From the NCBI RefSeq assembly GCF_000204195.1, contig NZ_AFBG01000007.1:1-64000 (forward strand): a stretch of 64,000 nucleotides of DNA, written 5' to 3'. Numbering within the stretch: the stretch's first letter is position 1; every line of letters starts with the position of its first letter. The stretch is from Acidovorax radicis N35. GTDB taxonomy: Bacteria; Pseudomonadota; Gammaproteobacteria; Burkholderiales; Burkholderiaceae_C. Positions 44,291 through 53,848 of this stretch are shown in pieces. The position numbers and the translations under genes are program-made. Under the pieces are notes generated by a model. The model was given only the letters and a program-made list of their open reading frames with translations. It was not told the DNA's origin and did not search any database.

Positions 44291-45583
44291 ATGACTGTGC
44301 CCAACACGCCTTCTTCAACGACTGACGAGATTGCAGCCGCCAACGCGCTTCAGCTCCACGACGCCCGCCCGTTCTTTGAAAAGGCGCTGGCGTATGGTGT
44401 TCAGCATGGCGTGCTGGGTGCCGAGAAACTAGCGGCCATCAACACCGACGCGCCCAAGGGCATGGTGCAGATTGCGCGCTACTTTGGCAGCGAGTTTCTG
44501 CGCCCCGAGCTGGAGAAGGCGCGCGACCGCATGGTCAACCTCATCAGCCTGTACCTGCTGGACACGACCGGGGGCGACCTGCACGAGGCCGCCATCTCGC
44601 TGCGCGACCATTCGCTGCTGTCGCGCTCCAAAGGGGGCTCGGACATGCTCAAGCGGCTGATTGCCATGCCCGAGAGCAGCAACTTTGGCATGGCCGGCTA
44701 TGCCGATGCCGAAACCCCGCTGCTGGCCGTGTGGTCGCTGCGCAGCCATGCCGACTACCGGGCCGAGCTGGCACGCCGCACGCAAATGGCCCAGGCCATC
44801 CATGCGGCACAGTGGCTGGCCGAGCAATTTGATCTGGACCCCGACGAGCTGGAGGCTGCGGGCGCCGACGCAGAAGCCGTCATCCGCGCCGGCCTGCTCA
44901 TCGTGGCCCTGGCGCCCAAGGCCATGGACCTCGGCGAATGGCCCAACGCCGCCACATTTGAAAAAGTGCTGCTGGCACAGCGCAAGAAGAAGCTGGCGCC
45001 CCCCGCACAACTGCGCCTGCCCCCCGGCTTGCCTGCCGAACTGCGCGAGGTGGTGCAGGCGCATTGCGCCGGTGTGCTGGCCGACCTGCCCAAGCTGCTC
45101 GACGCGGCCACACCCGTGCGCACTCTGCTGCGCCCCAGCGGCGCCTTCCGCGCGCGCTACTTTTTGCTGGACGACCCCTTGGCGGAGGTGGACAACTTCC
45201 ACCGCAGCCTGGATGCGCTGGAAGAGGGTGGAGAACCCCCGCTGCCCGCCAGCAAGACCTGGACGAAAACGGTGCAGGGCAATGACGACGAGCATTCGCT
45301 GCTCACACTGTTCCTGTGCCTGGCTGCGGGCGTGCCCAAGAAAACCCTGCTGACCGAAAAGACCGCCGCCAGCCTGGTGCGCAAGGCGCGCAAGTCCGGT
45401 CTGCAGCCCGCACTGGCCACCGAATTCATCCGCACCCACGCGCCCGGCGTGCACCAGCAGGACTACACCGCGCTGTGGAACAGCTTTGTGCAGGACGCGG
45501 AAAAGACCTTGCTCAGCGACATGGACTACCAGATGCACGATGCCCTGGCGCTGCTGCGCCGGGAGTGCAATGTGGTGGGGTAG
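44291..45583 (+). CDS. Unrecognised large cytoplasmic protein
   Basis: A 430-residue, mainly helical protein with no signal peptide or membrane helix. The N-terminal third has FEKALAYGVQHGVLGAEKL and GMVQIARYFGSEFLRPELEK; the middle is Leu/Ala rich; the end carries DMDYQMHDALALLRRE. I do not recognise a family. ATG 44291 is the first ATG of the conserved-looking start. It is the last gene of the J-domain cluster, 169 bp after the previous gene. Confidence 0.75.
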   Translation: MTVPNTPSSTTDEIAAANALQLHDARPFFEKALAYGVQHGVLGAEKLAAINTDAPKGMVQIARYFGSEFLRPELEKARDRMVNLISLYLLDTTGGDLHEAAISLRDHSLLSRSKGGSDMLKRLIAMPESSNFGMAGYADAETPLLAVWSLRSHADYRAELARRTQMAQAIHAAQWLAEQFDLDPDELEAAGADAEAVIRAGLLIVALAPKAMDLGEWPNAATFEKVLLAQRKKKLAPPAQLRLPPGLPAELREVVQAHCAGVLADLPKLLDAATPVRTLLRPSGAFRARYFLLDDPLAEVDNFHRSLDALEEGGEPPLPASKTWTKTVQGNDDEHSLLTLFLCLAAGVPKKTLLTEKTAASLVRKARKSGLQPALATEFIRTHAPGVHQQDYTALWNSFVQDAEKTLLSDMDYQMHDALALLRRECNVVG

Positions 45584-45815
45584 CTGCCACCGGGGGCGCG
45601 GCGCATGGTGATCGCAGCGTTGCGCGCCCGTTGCCGGGGGCGGGTTTCTGGCCCTTGTCTGGCGTCGATGCCGCTGGATTGCTGCACCGGTCTGTTCCAT
45701 TTGCGGCATTTGCGCCAAGGGGCAGCTTTACACAGGTCAAGCAGCCTCGCCGGGCAGGACAGTGCCTTGCGGCGGCCCGGTTAACATTCCAGCCGCCCGT
45801 CAGCCCGTCCTTCCA

Positions 45816-47015
45816 GTGCACAGCCCCACACTCATCCTCCTCGCAGCGCTTCTGACCGCGCTGGTCACCACGGTGCTGTATGCCGTGTGGTCATTCAACA
45901 AGAACATCCCCGGCCTGCGCCTGTGGGTGCTGTCATTCCTGCTGGGGTCGGTGTTCAGCGTCAGCCTGCTGGTGCGGGACTGGGTTCCTCAGGTGGTGGC
46001 GGTGGTGATCTCGCAGAGCGCGGTGTCGCTGGCCGCCTACCTATGCCTGATGGCGAGCCGCATGTACATGGGGCGTCGGCCGTTTTCGCACATCTATGCC
46101 GTTGTGGGCATCGGGGTGGTAGTGGCCTCGTCGGTGTATTTCACCGTGGTACAGCCCCACCTGGGCATGCGGTTTGTTTTTGCGGGCCTGGGCGCGGGCG
46201 TCTGCTTCTTGCTCACGGCACACACCCTGGCCGACGGTGGTGCGCGCCGCGTGCCCGCGCGCTACCTGTTTGCAATGGTCGTGGGCCTGCACGGGCTGTT
46301 CTTGTTGCTGCGGCCCGTCTTGTTCAAGCTGGGCGCGGTGGCGCCCGGGGGCCTGCCGGATGCCTCGCTCGCGTCGCGGGTCTCGCAGTTTGTGGTGCTG
46401 GAGTCCATTGTGGCGGTGGTGCTGCTGGGCTTTGGCGCGCTGATCCTGGCCAACGAGTTCATTACCAGCGAGCTGCGGCACCTGGCCGAGGTGGACCCGC
46501 TGACCAACGTATTCAACCGCCGTGCGTTTCTCACGCTGCTGGACAAGGCCATCAGTGCTGCCCAGCGCACCAAGACGGATGTGCCCGTGCTGGTGATGGA
46601 CCTCGACCACTTCAAGAACATCAACGACACCTGGGGCCACGGGGCGGGTGACGATGTGCTGCGCCATTTTGTGATGCTGGCCCACCGCTGCCTGCGCAAG
46701 GAAGATGTGATGGGGCGCCTGGGGGGCGAGGAGTTCGCCATCTTCCTGCCCAATGCGAGCGCTGGCGGCGCCCTGGCAGTGGCCGAACGCCTGCGCGCGC
46801 TGGTCGAAACCCAGCCTGCGGTCACTGGCCAGCGGCCTATCCCCCTGACCGTGAGCGTGGGCGTCACGCTGTGCGCCCATGCCGACTCGGCCGGGGCTGC
46901 GCTGAAGAGGGCCGACGAGGCCATGTACCTGGCCAAGGAACGTGGCCGCAATCGGGTGGAGGTGTCGGAACAGCCTGGCGGTGCCCCGGCAGCCCCGGTG
47001 GCGACCGCTGCCTGA
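45816..47015 (+). CDS. Membrane-anchored diguanylate cyclase (GGDEF)
   Basis: A 399-residue protein. About 200 N-terminal residues have six or seven membrane helices with no named sensor domain; a linker and GGDEF follow (about 230-385). The active site is GGEEF (GRLGGEEFAIFL) and an RxxD inhibitory site (RKED) stands five residues before it, so it is likely an active, feedback-inhibited c-di-GMP synthase. No EAL domain. GTG 45816 is preferred; it keeps the first helix complete. The signal sensed is unknown. Confidence 0.88.
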   Translation: MHSPTLILLAALLTALVTTVLYAVWSFNKNIPGLRLWVLSFLLGSVFSVSLLVRDWVPQVVAVVISQSAVSLAAYLCLMASRMYMGRRPFSHIYAVVGIGVVVASSVYFTVVQPHLGMRFVFAGLGAGVCFLLTAHTLADGGARRVPARYLFAMVVGLHGLFLLLRPVLFKLGAVAPGGLPDASLASRVSQFVVLESIVAVVLLGFGALILANEFITSELRHLAEVDPLTNVFNRRAFLTLLDKAISAAQRTKTDVPVLVMDLDHFKNINDTWGHGAGDDVLRHFVMLAHRCLRKEDVMGRLGGEEFAIFLPNASAGGALAVAERLRALVETQPAVTGQRPIPLTVSVGVTLCAHADSAGAALKRADEAMYLAKERGRNRVEVSEQPGGAPAAPVATAA

Positions 47016-47218
47016 ACCGCCATGCACCGGGTGCGGTGCGGCGGCGCCCCGTGCGGGTGCAACCAGCCGTGGTTTCTGGCGTTGCCCACCCGCCCGGCAG
47101 CCGGGAAACGCGAAACGCTGCCTGTGTCGGCTGCCCGACCTTCGTGGTGCTGCCGCAGTATTCGCCTGCCGCAAAATGGCGAATACCCCTCGGCCCACCC
47201 ACACCAGACCACAACCCC

Positions 47219-47848
47219 ATGGCAGTGAATCCCAACGTCAGCAACCCGGGCGCCGCGTCCGATGCGTCGCCCTCCGCACCCGCTGCACCGCGCAGGGCGT
47301 TCCTGAAATCGGGCACGGGGCTGGCCGTCCTGGGAGGGGCCGCGGCCGCTGGGGCGGGTTACCTGCTTTACCGGCCCGGCAATGACCGGCAACTGGTCTT
47401 TGGCACCCTGGCGGGCGCCATGCAAGAGGTAGAGCGCCTTGCGGGCGCCGCGGTCCAGGCGCTTGCGCCCGCCACGGCCTGGAACTGGTCCCAAACGCTG
47501 GAGCACTGCGCGCAGAGCATCGAGTTCTCGCTGCAAGGCTTTCCTGCCCCCAGGTCGGCGCTGTTCCAGAGCACGCTGGGCGCGGCGGCTTTCAATGTGT
47601 TTGCCCTGCGTGGCCGCATGAGCCACAACCTGGCGGAGCCGATCCCGGGTGCGCCTGCGCTGGATGCGTCCACGCCCGACGCTTCGGCGGCCCTGGCCCG
47701 GCTGCGCAAGGCTGTGCAGGACTTCGCCGTCCACGCAGGGCCGTTCCACCCGCACTTCGCCTACGGGGCGTTGAGCAAGGCGCAGTACGAGCAGGCACAC
47801 GCCATGCACCTGGCCAATCACCTGTCGGCGTTTGATGTACGCGGCTGA
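47219..47848 (+). CDS. DUF1569-family protein with a Tat-type signal
   Basis: A 209-residue protein. The N-terminus has RRAFLK at 25-30 followed by a hydrophobic stretch (GLAVLGGAAAAGAGYLL), as in Tat-exported proteins. The rest is the helical DUF1569 domain (related to DinB-like four-helix proteins), with HPHFAYGALSKAQYEQAHAMH near the C-terminus, likely metal binding His. The function is unknown. ATG 47219 opens the gene, 203 bp after the diguanylate cyclase. Confidence 0.82.
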   Translation: MAVNPNVSNPGAASDASPSAPAAPRRAFLKSGTGLAVLGGAAAAGAGYLLYRPGNDRQLVFGTLAGAMQEVERLAGAAVQALAPATAWNWSQTLEHCAQSIEFSLQGFPAPRSALFQSTLGAAAFNVFALRGRMSHNLAEPIPGAPALDASTPDASAALARLRKAVQDFAVHAGPFHPHFAYGALSKAQYEQAHAMHLANHLSAFDVRG

Positions 47849-47896
47849 GTGAAGGCTGATGCAGCCGTGCTGCGTGGGCTGCGGAATTCAACCCTG

Positions 47897-47970
47897 ATAG
47901 AGGTTTTTGCTATAAATAATATAGCTGCTAGCGCTTTTTCAGTAAGCGCGGGAGCCATTTTTAATCATAT
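47897..47970 (+). repeat. Dispersed two-hairpin repeat, copy 7
   Basis: TTTTGCTATAAATAATATAG makes a near-perfect first hairpin, then CTAGCGCTTTTTCAGTAAGCG the second, then GGGAGCCATTTTTAAT. One of the least eroded copies, between the convergent DUF1569 and SUKH-like genes. Confidence 0.85.
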
Positions 47971-47979
47971 CTTCTGATA

Positions 47980-48636
47980 TCAGCCCAGATCGTCAAAGTC
48001 CCACTGAGCGCACAGCGCGTCAAAGCGATCAGCGTCCAGGGCACTCAGGAACAGGCCCGGCTCTGCAAGCGCCCCCTCGGAATGCAAGTACCACACCACC
48101 GCCTGCGGCCCCACGGTAAAGATGCGCAGCCCCGCCATATCCACCACGGCCTGCGCCTGCATGGCACCAAGCAGTGCGGCCAGCTCCTCAGGCGTTGAGA
48201 ACCCATTGCAAGCGTGCATGCCGCAGAACGGGTAGCCGCCTTGGGCCATCTGGTAGTAGGCGATGGTGTGCAGAAACGCCTCCAGGCCCACGCTCTCCTC
48301 CTGCCATTCGGGAGCGTCCAGGTCGGTGGTCTGCCACACCCGCTGCTGGGCATCGGTGGCCCACCAGCACACGCCCTGGTTTTCTTCCAGAAACAGCAGC
48401 CTGTCGCCCACGCACTTCCAGTCCTGCGGCGCTGCGAACCGCTGAAAACCGCCCATCAATTCGGCACGCCTGCCCACGGCGGCGTAGTAAGCGTGCAGGG
48501 CAGGGGGCACCGGGCACCCCAGGTGATGGCCTGCAGCGGCCAGTTCGGCGGCCGGCAGTCCGTCTTCGGGGCTGACAGGGCGGCCCAGCAGCCAGGCCAG
48601 GGTGTCTGAAAGGGATGGGGTGGTGGGGGCTGTCAT
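47980..48636 (-). CDS. SMI1/KNR4 (SUKH)-like protein
   Basis: A 218-residue soluble protein. The pattern LGCPVPPALHAYYAAVG, later LLFLEENQGVCWWATD and VWQTTD, resembles SUKH-fold proteins, many of which are immunity factors to contact-dependent toxins. No toxin gene is visible nearby, so this may be a housekeeping or orphan member. Placement is by eye and moderate. It starts at ATG 48636 and is divergent from the HlyD gene. Confidence 0.6.
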   Translation of the reverse strand: MTAPTTPSLSDTLAWLLGRPVSPEDGLPAAELAAAGHHLGCPVPPALHAYYAAVGRRAELMGGFQRFAAPQDWKCVGDRLLFLEENQGVCWWATDAQQRVWQTTDLDAPEWQEESVGLEAFLHTIAYYQMAQGGYPFCGMHACNGFSTPEELAALLGAMQAQAVVDMAGLRIFTVGPQAVVWYLHSEGALAEPGLFLSALDADRFDALCAQWDFDDLG

Positions 48637-48663
48637 GGATTTCGGTTCAAGGATCGGCCGAGC

Positions 48664-48696
48664 GCAGGCAGTGCAGGCAGTGCAGGCAGTGCAGGC
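48664..48696. repeat. Tandem 9-bp repeat
   Basis: GCAGGCAGT repeated 3.7 times head to tail, in the promoter gap of the SUKH-like and HlyD genes. Copy number may vary between strains. Confidence 0.85.
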
Positions 48697-48811
48697 CGGA
48701 TGTTCGGGTGGCGATTGATGCAGGTCAAGAGACGGTGTGCTGCGGCTTGGAGTGGCATGGAGTGCAAAGCTACCATCCCCCGATGGGCCCAGGTGCCCAC
48801 AAGGATGGACC

Positions 48812-49879
48812 ATGAGCAAGCATTGGAAGACAGCAGCGGCCCTGGCCGTGGTGCTGCTGGGAGGAGGGCTGCTGTTGCACTGGGCACCCTGGCAGGCCAA
48901 GGGGCCCGGCCCCGGTTTTGTGAGCGGCAACGGCCGCATCGAGGCCACCGAGATCGCTGTGGCCACCAAGCTGGCGGGGCGTGTGCTCGATGTTTTGGTG
49001 GCCGAGGGCGATTTTGTGAAGGCGGGGCAGCCCCTGGCCCGCATGCAGATCGACGGCCTGCAGGCCCAGCGCGAAGAGGCCGTGGCCCGGCTGCAGCAGG
49101 CGCAACTGGCCATCAGCAGTGCCCAGGTGCAGGTGGCCCAGCGCGAGAGCGACTACCAGGCCGCCTTGGCCGTGGTGGCCCAGCGCGAGAGCGACCTCGA
49201 CACCGCCCGCCGCCGCCTGCCGCGCTCTGAGCAGCTAGCGCGCGAAGGCTTTTTCTCCAGCCAGTTGCTCGACGATGACCGCGCCAAGGTGCGCAGCCAG
49301 CAGGCCGCTGTGACGGCTGCCAAGGCCCAGGCCAAGGCCGCACAGGCGGGCATTGGCGCGTCGCGCACGCAGGTGACCAGTGCCGAGGCCAATGTGCGCG
49401 CATTGGAGGCCACGCTGGCGCGCATTGATGTGGAGCTGGCCGACAGCGAACTCAAGGCCCCGCGCGACGGCCGGGTGCAGTTCCGCGTGGTGCAGCCCGG
49501 CGAGGTGGTGGGCGCAGGTGCGCGCGTGCTGCAGCTGGTGGACCTGAGCGACGTGTACATGACCTTCTTTTTGCCTGAGACCGTGGCGGGCCGGGTAGCA
49601 CTGGGCAGCGAGGTGCGCATCGTGCTCGATGCCGCACCGGGCTTTGTGATCCCGGCCACCGTGTCGTTTGTGGCCAGCACCGCGCAGTTCACCCCCAAGA
49701 CGGTGGAGACCGCCAGCGAGCGCCAGAAGCTCATGTTCCGCGTGCGCGCGCAGATCGACAAGGCGCTGCTGCTGCGCCACCAGGAGCAGGTCAAGACCGG
49801 TCTGCCTGGCGTGGCCTGGCTGCGGGTGGACCCCGCAGTGGAGTGGCCCGCCAACCTCGCGGTCAAGGCCGACCAGTGA
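48812..49879 (+). CDS. HlyD-family membrane-fusion protein (YhiI-like)
   Basis: A 355-residue periplasmic adaptor held by one N-terminal helix (about 6-28). It has the biotinyl-lipoyl-like half ([21 protein letters not shown]), a long coiled coil (about 85-200, [18 protein letters not shown]) and the beta-barrel part ([20 protein letters not shown]). It links an ABC transporter to an outer-membrane exit. The RbbA gene overlaps its end by 4 bp. The order HlyD-RbbA-YhhJ matches the E. coli yhiI-rbbA-yhhJ set. Confidence 0.93.
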   Translation: MSKHWKTAAALAVVLLGGGLLLHWAPWQAKGPGPGFVSGNGRIEATEIAVATKLAGRVLDVLVAEGDFVKAGQPLARMQIDGLQAQREEAVARLQQAQLAISSAQVQVAQRESDYQAALAVVAQRESDLDTARRRLPRSEQLAREGFFSSQLLDDDRAKVRSQQAAVTAAKAQAKAAQAGIGASRTQVTSAEANVRALEATLARIDVELADSELKAPRDGRVQFRVVQPGEVVGAGARVLQLVDLSDVYMTFFLPETVAGRVALGSEVRIVLDAAPGFVIPATVSFVASTAQFTPKTVETASERQKLMFRVRAQIDKALLLRHQEQVKTGLPGVAWLRVDPAVEWPANLAVKADQ

Positions 49880-52647
49880 ACCTCCCCGGCAGCGTGGCAC
49901 CCGTGGCCCGCCTGCGTGGCGTGGGCCAGCGCTACGGGCGCACGGTGGCGCTCGCAGACATCGATTTGGAGTTGGCCGCTGGCCGCATGGTGGGCCTGAT
50001 CGGACCGGACGGCGTGGGCAAATCCAGCCTGCTGGCCCTGGTGGCGGGTGCACGCGCGGTGCAGCAGGGCACCGTGGAGGTGCTGGGCGGTGACATGGCG
50101 AAGAACCGCCACCGCAGCCGGGTGTGCCCTCGCATTGCCTACATGCCGCAGGGCCTGGGCAAGAACCTGTACCCCACGCTGTCGGTGGAAGAGAACCTGC
50201 AGTTCTTTGGCCGCCTGTTCGGGCACGACGCGGCCGAGCGGCGCCGCCGCATTGACGAACTCACGCACAGCACGGGGCTGTATCCGTTTCTGGCGCGGCC
50301 TGCGGGCAAGCTCTCGGGCGGCATGAAGCAAAAGCTGGCCCTGTGCTGCGCACTCATCCACGACCCCGACCTGCTCATCCTGGACGAGCCCACCACCGGC
50401 GTGGACCCGCTGGCGCGCGCGCAGTTCTGGGATTTGATCGGCCGCATCCGCACCGCGCGGCCGGGCATGAGCGTGATCGTGGCCACGGCCTACATGGAAG
50501 AGGCCCAGCGTTTTGAATGGCTGGTGGCCATGGACGAAGGGCGCATCCTGGCCACGGGTACGCCTGCCGAGCTGATGGCCCGCACCGGGCATGATGCGCT
50601 GGAGCAGGCCTTTGTGGCCCTGCTGCCCGAGGCCAAGCGCCGGGGCCACCGGGCGGTGCAGATTCCGCCGCTGGACCGGTCGCAGGCAGACGACGCAGCA
50701 AACGTGGCCATCGAGGCGCGCGACCTGACCATGCAGTTTGGCGACTTTGTGGCGGTGGACCATGTGAGCTTTCGCATCCAGCGCGGCGAGATTTTTGGCT
50801 TTTTGGGCAGCAATGGCTGCGGCAAGTCCACCACCATGAAGATGCTTACCGGCCTGCTGCCCGCCAGCGACGGGCAGGCCTGGCTGTTTGGCCAACCGGT
50901 GGACCCCAAGGACATAGCCACGCGGCGGCGCGTGGGCTACATGTCGCAGGCGTTTTCGCTGTACAGCGAGCTGTCGGTCGAGCAGAACCTAGTGCTGCAC
51001 GCGCGGCTGTTCCACGTGCCAGAGGCCGAGGTGCCCGCGCGGGTGGAGGCCATGCTGGAGCGCTTTGACCTGCAGGCCGCCCGCAGCGCACTGCCCATGA
51101 AGCTGCCCCTGGGCATGCGCCAGCGCCTTTCGCTGGCCGTGGCCATGGTGCACCAGCCCGAGCTGCTGATCCTGGACGAGCCCACCTCGGGCGTGGACCC
51201 GATGGCGCGCGACCACTTCTGGCGCCTGATGGTGGAGCTGGCGCGGCGCGACAAGGTCACCATCTTCATCTCCACCCACTTCATGAACGAGGCCGAGCGC
51301 TGTGACCGCATCTCGCTGATGCACGCAGGGCGCGTGCTGGAAAGCGCTGCGCCGCAGGAGATCGTGGCAAAGCGCGGCGCCGCCACGCTGGAAGAAGCCT
51401 TCATCGGCTACCTGGAAGATGCTGCGGGCACGGCCCAGGCCCCTGTACCCGTGGCGGCTTCGGGCCCCGCTGCGCTATTGCCGGTGTCCGCGCCCAACAC
51501 TCCCCCCTGGCCCACCCGCCTGCGCCAAAGCCTGGCCCGCATCCACAGCACCCAGTGGCGCGAGGCACTGGAGCTGCGCCGCGACCCGGTGCGCGGCGCC
51601 ATGGCGTTGCTGGGCTCGCTGATCCTGATGTTCGTGATGGGCTACGGCATCAGCATGGACGTGGAGAACCTGCGCTTTGCCGTGCTGGACCGTGACCAGA
51701 CCGCGCTGAGCCGCGCCTACACGCTGAACCTGGCGGGCTCGCGCTATTTCACCGAACAGCCGCCCATCACCACCTATGCTGAGCTGGACGCACGCATGCG
51801 CTCCGCCGAAATATCGCTGGCGCTGGAGATCCCGCCCGGCTTTGCGCGCGATGTGGCACGCGGCCAGCCGGTGCAGATTGGCGCGTGGGTGGACGGCGCC
51901 ATGCCGCAGCGCGCCGAAACCGTCATCGGCTACGCCCAGGGCCTGCACCAGCAGTGGCTGGTGGAGCAAAGCCGCAGCCGCACGGGCGTGGTGCCCCGGG
52001 GCCTGCTGGAGGTGGAGCCGCGCTACCGCTACAACCCCGACGTGCGCAGCCTGCCGTCCATGGTGCCCGCCGTGATCCCGCTGCTGCTGCTGATGCTGCC
52101 CGCCATGCTCACGGCCCTGGCCGTGGTGCGCGAGAAGGAGCTGGGCTCCATCATCAACCTGTATGTCACGCCCACCACGCGCACTGAATTCATGCTGGGC
52201 AAACAGCTGCCGTATGTGCTGCTGGCGCTGTTTAATTTTGGCCTGATGTGCCTGGCGGCGGTGACGGTGTTTGGCGTGCCGATGACGGGAAGTTTTGCCA
52301 CGTTGACATTGGCCGCCGTGGTGTTCAGCCTGTGCTCCACGGGCATGGGCCTTTTGGCCTCCACCGTCACGCGCAGCCAGATTGCGGCGATGTTCTTTGC
52401 CATGGTGGGCACCATCATTCCTGCCGTGCAGTTTGCGGGGCTCATCAACCCGGTGTCGTCCATGACGGGCTTTGCGCGCTGGGTGGGCGAGGCCTACCCG
52501 GCCAGCCACATGTTCACCATCAGCCGGGGCGTGTTCAACAAGGCGCTGGGCCTGCAGGATTTGCAGGCCGAGTTCTGGCCCATGCTGGTGGCAGTGCCGG
52601 TTATCGTTGGCGCTGCGATTGCGCTCCTCAAAAAGCAGGAGACCTGA
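49876..52647 (+). CDS. rbbA: RbbA-like ABC transporter: two ATPase domains fused to a permease
   Basis: A 923-residue protein. ABC domain 1 (about 10-240) has Walker [10 protein letters not shown], signature LSGGMKQ and Walker [16 protein letters not shown] domain 2 (about 285-510) has [21 protein letters not shown], and a degenerate signature LPLGMRQ. The C-terminal third (about 550-920) is an ABC2-type membrane part with six helices. E. coli RbbA has this same build and is called ribosome-associated ATPase, though the permease part and the HlyD neighbour suggest export. GTG 49876 overlaps the hlyD stop (GTGA). Confidence 0.93.
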   Translation: MNLPGSVAPVARLRGVGQRYGRTVALADIDLELAAGRMVGLIGPDGVGKSSLLALVAGARAVQQGTVEVLGGDMAKNRHRSRVCPRIAYMPQGLGKNLYPTLSVEENLQFFGRLFGHDAAERRRRIDELTHSTGLYPFLARPAGKLSGGMKQKLALCCALIHDPDLLILDEPTTGVDPLARAQFWDLIGRIRTARPGMSVIVATAYMEEAQRFEWLVAMDEGRILATGTPAELMARTGHDALEQAFVALLPEAKRRGHRAVQIPPLDRSQADDAANVAIEARDLTMQFGDFVAVDHVSFRIQRGEIFGFLGSNGCGKSTTMKMLTGLLPASDGQAWLFGQPVDPKDIATRRRVGYMSQAFSLYSELSVEQNLVLHARLFHVPEAEVPARVEAMLERFDLQAARSALPMKLPLGMRQRLSLAVAMVHQPELLILDEPTSGVDPMARDHFWRLMVELARRDKVTIFISTHFMNEAERCDRISLMHAGRVLESAAPQEIVAKRGAATLEEAFIGYLEDAAGTAQAPVPVAASGPAALLPVSAPNTPPWPTRLRQSLARIHSTQWREALELRRDPVRGAMALLGSLILMFVMGYGISMDVENLRFAVLDRDQTALSRAYTLNLAGSRYFTEQPPITTYAELDARMRSAEISLALEIPPGFARDVARGQPVQIGAWVDGAMPQRAETVIGYAQGLHQQWLVEQSRSRTGVVPRGLLEVEPRYRYNPDVRSLPSMVPAVIPLLLLMLPAMLTALAVVREKELGSIINLYVTPTTRTEFMLGKQLPYVLLALFNFGLMCLAAVTVFGVPMTGSFATLTLAAVVFSLCSTGMGLLASTVTRSQIAAMFFAMVGTIIPAVQFAGLINPVSSMTGFARWVGEAYPASHMFTISRGVFNKALGLQDLQAEFWPMLVAVPVIVGAAIALLKKQET

Positions 52648-52648
52648 C

Positions 52649-53782
52649 ATGGCGCTGCGTGGCCGCTGGTCCAATATTTTCCGCCTGGGCATCAAGGAGC
52701 TATGGAGCCTGTGGCGCGATCCAGCCATGTTATTCCTCATCGTCTACACCACCACGCTGGCGGTGTACTCGGCGGGCATGGCGCAGCCCGAGACGCTGTA
52801 CCACGTGCCCATTGCCATCGTGGACGAGGACGATTCGGCGCTGTCCCAGCGCATCGCCACGGCGTTCTACGCGCCCCAGTTCACGCGCCCCGCCATGATC
52901 GGCATGCGCGAGGTGGACCCGGGCCTGGACGCAGGCCGCTTCACGCTGGTGCTGCACATCCCCGCGCATTTCCAGCGCGATGTGCTGGCAGGCCGGGTGC
53001 CGCAGGTGCAGCTCAACATCGACGCCACGCGCATGGGGCAGGCGTTTGCGGCCAATGGGGCGGTGCAGCAGATCGTGCAGCTGGAGGTGGCCGAGTTCGT
53101 GCAGCGCGACCGCGCCGTGGCCGCCCAGCCCATCGAGCTCACGGTGCGCTCGCGCTTCAACCCGGCGCTCAACCCCGCGTGGTTTGGCTCGCTGATGGAG
53201 CTAATCAACATCGTGACCATGCTCTCCATCATCCTCACAGGCGCCGCGCTGATCCGCGAGCGCGAGCACGGCACGGTGGAGCATTTGCTGGTGATGCCCG
53301 TCACCCCCGGCGAGATCATGCTGGCCAAGGTCTGGGCCATGGCGCTGGTGGTGCTGGTGGCTACGTGGATTTCGCTCACGGCGGTGATCCGCTGGGCGAT
53401 TGGTGTGCCCATCGAGGGCTCGGTGCCGCTGTTCCTGCTGGGGGCCACGCTGCACCTGTTTGCAACCACCTCCATGGGCATCTTCATGGCCACGGTGGCG
53501 CGCAGCATGCCGCAGTTTGGGCTGCTGATGGTGCTGGTGATGATGCCGCTGCAGATGCTGTCCGGCGGCGTCACCCCGCGCGAGAGCATGCCGCTGTGGG
53601 TGCAGTACGGCATGGCCCTGGCGCCCACCACGCACTTCACCGAGCTGGCCCAGGCCATCCTCTACCGGGGCGCGGGCTGGGCGGTGGTGTGGCCGTCGCT
53701 GGTGTGGCTGCTGGGGATTGGGGCGGTGCTGTTCAGCCTGGCGCTGGCGCGGTTTCGCAGGACGATTGCGCGCATGGCGTGA
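52649..53782 (+). CDS. yhhJ: ABC-2 type permease, YhhJ-like
   Basis: A 377-residue inner-membrane protein: one N-terminal helix (about 22-42), a large periplasmic domain, and five further helices (about 175-370), with the ABC2 motif REREHGTVEHLLVMPVTPGEIMLAK. It starts 1 bp after the rbbA stop. It completes the three-gene export system (HlyD, ATPase-permease, permease). The exported compound is unknown; E. coli relatives are not well defined either. Confidence 0.93.
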   Translation: MALRGRWSNIFRLGIKELWSLWRDPAMLFLIVYTTTLAVYSAGMAQPETLYHVPIAIVDEDDSALSQRIATAFYAPQFTRPAMIGMREVDPGLDAGRFTLVLHIPAHFQRDVLAGRVPQVQLNIDATRMGQAFAANGAVQQIVQLEVAEFVQRDRAVAAQPIELTVRSRFNPALNPAWFGSLMELINIVTMLSIILTGAALIREREHGTVEHLLVMPVTPGEIMLAKVWAMALVVLVATWISLTAVIRWAIGVPIEGSVPLFLLGATLHLFATTSMGIFMATVARSMPQFGLLMVLVMMPLQMLSGGVTPRESMPLWVQYGMALAPTTHFTELAQAILYRGAGWAVVWPSLVWLLGIGAVLFSLALARFRRTIARMA

Positions 53783-53785
53783 ACG

Positions 53786-53848
53786 CTTGAAATGCTATTG
53801 AATGTGTAGCTGTTTGCGCTTGATACATAAGCGTGAGAGGCTAATTTG
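53786..53848 (+). repeat. Dispersed two-hairpin repeat, copy 8
   Basis: AATGCTATTGAATGTGTAGC, then GTTTGCGCTTGATACATAAG and CGTGAGAGGCTAATTTGACG. Between the convergent yhhJ and cytosine deaminase genes. Confidence 0.85.

Noticed and set aside
48664..48696. CRISPR-like direct repeats
   Set aside because: Units are 9 bp and contiguous with no spacers; it is a simple tandem repeat.
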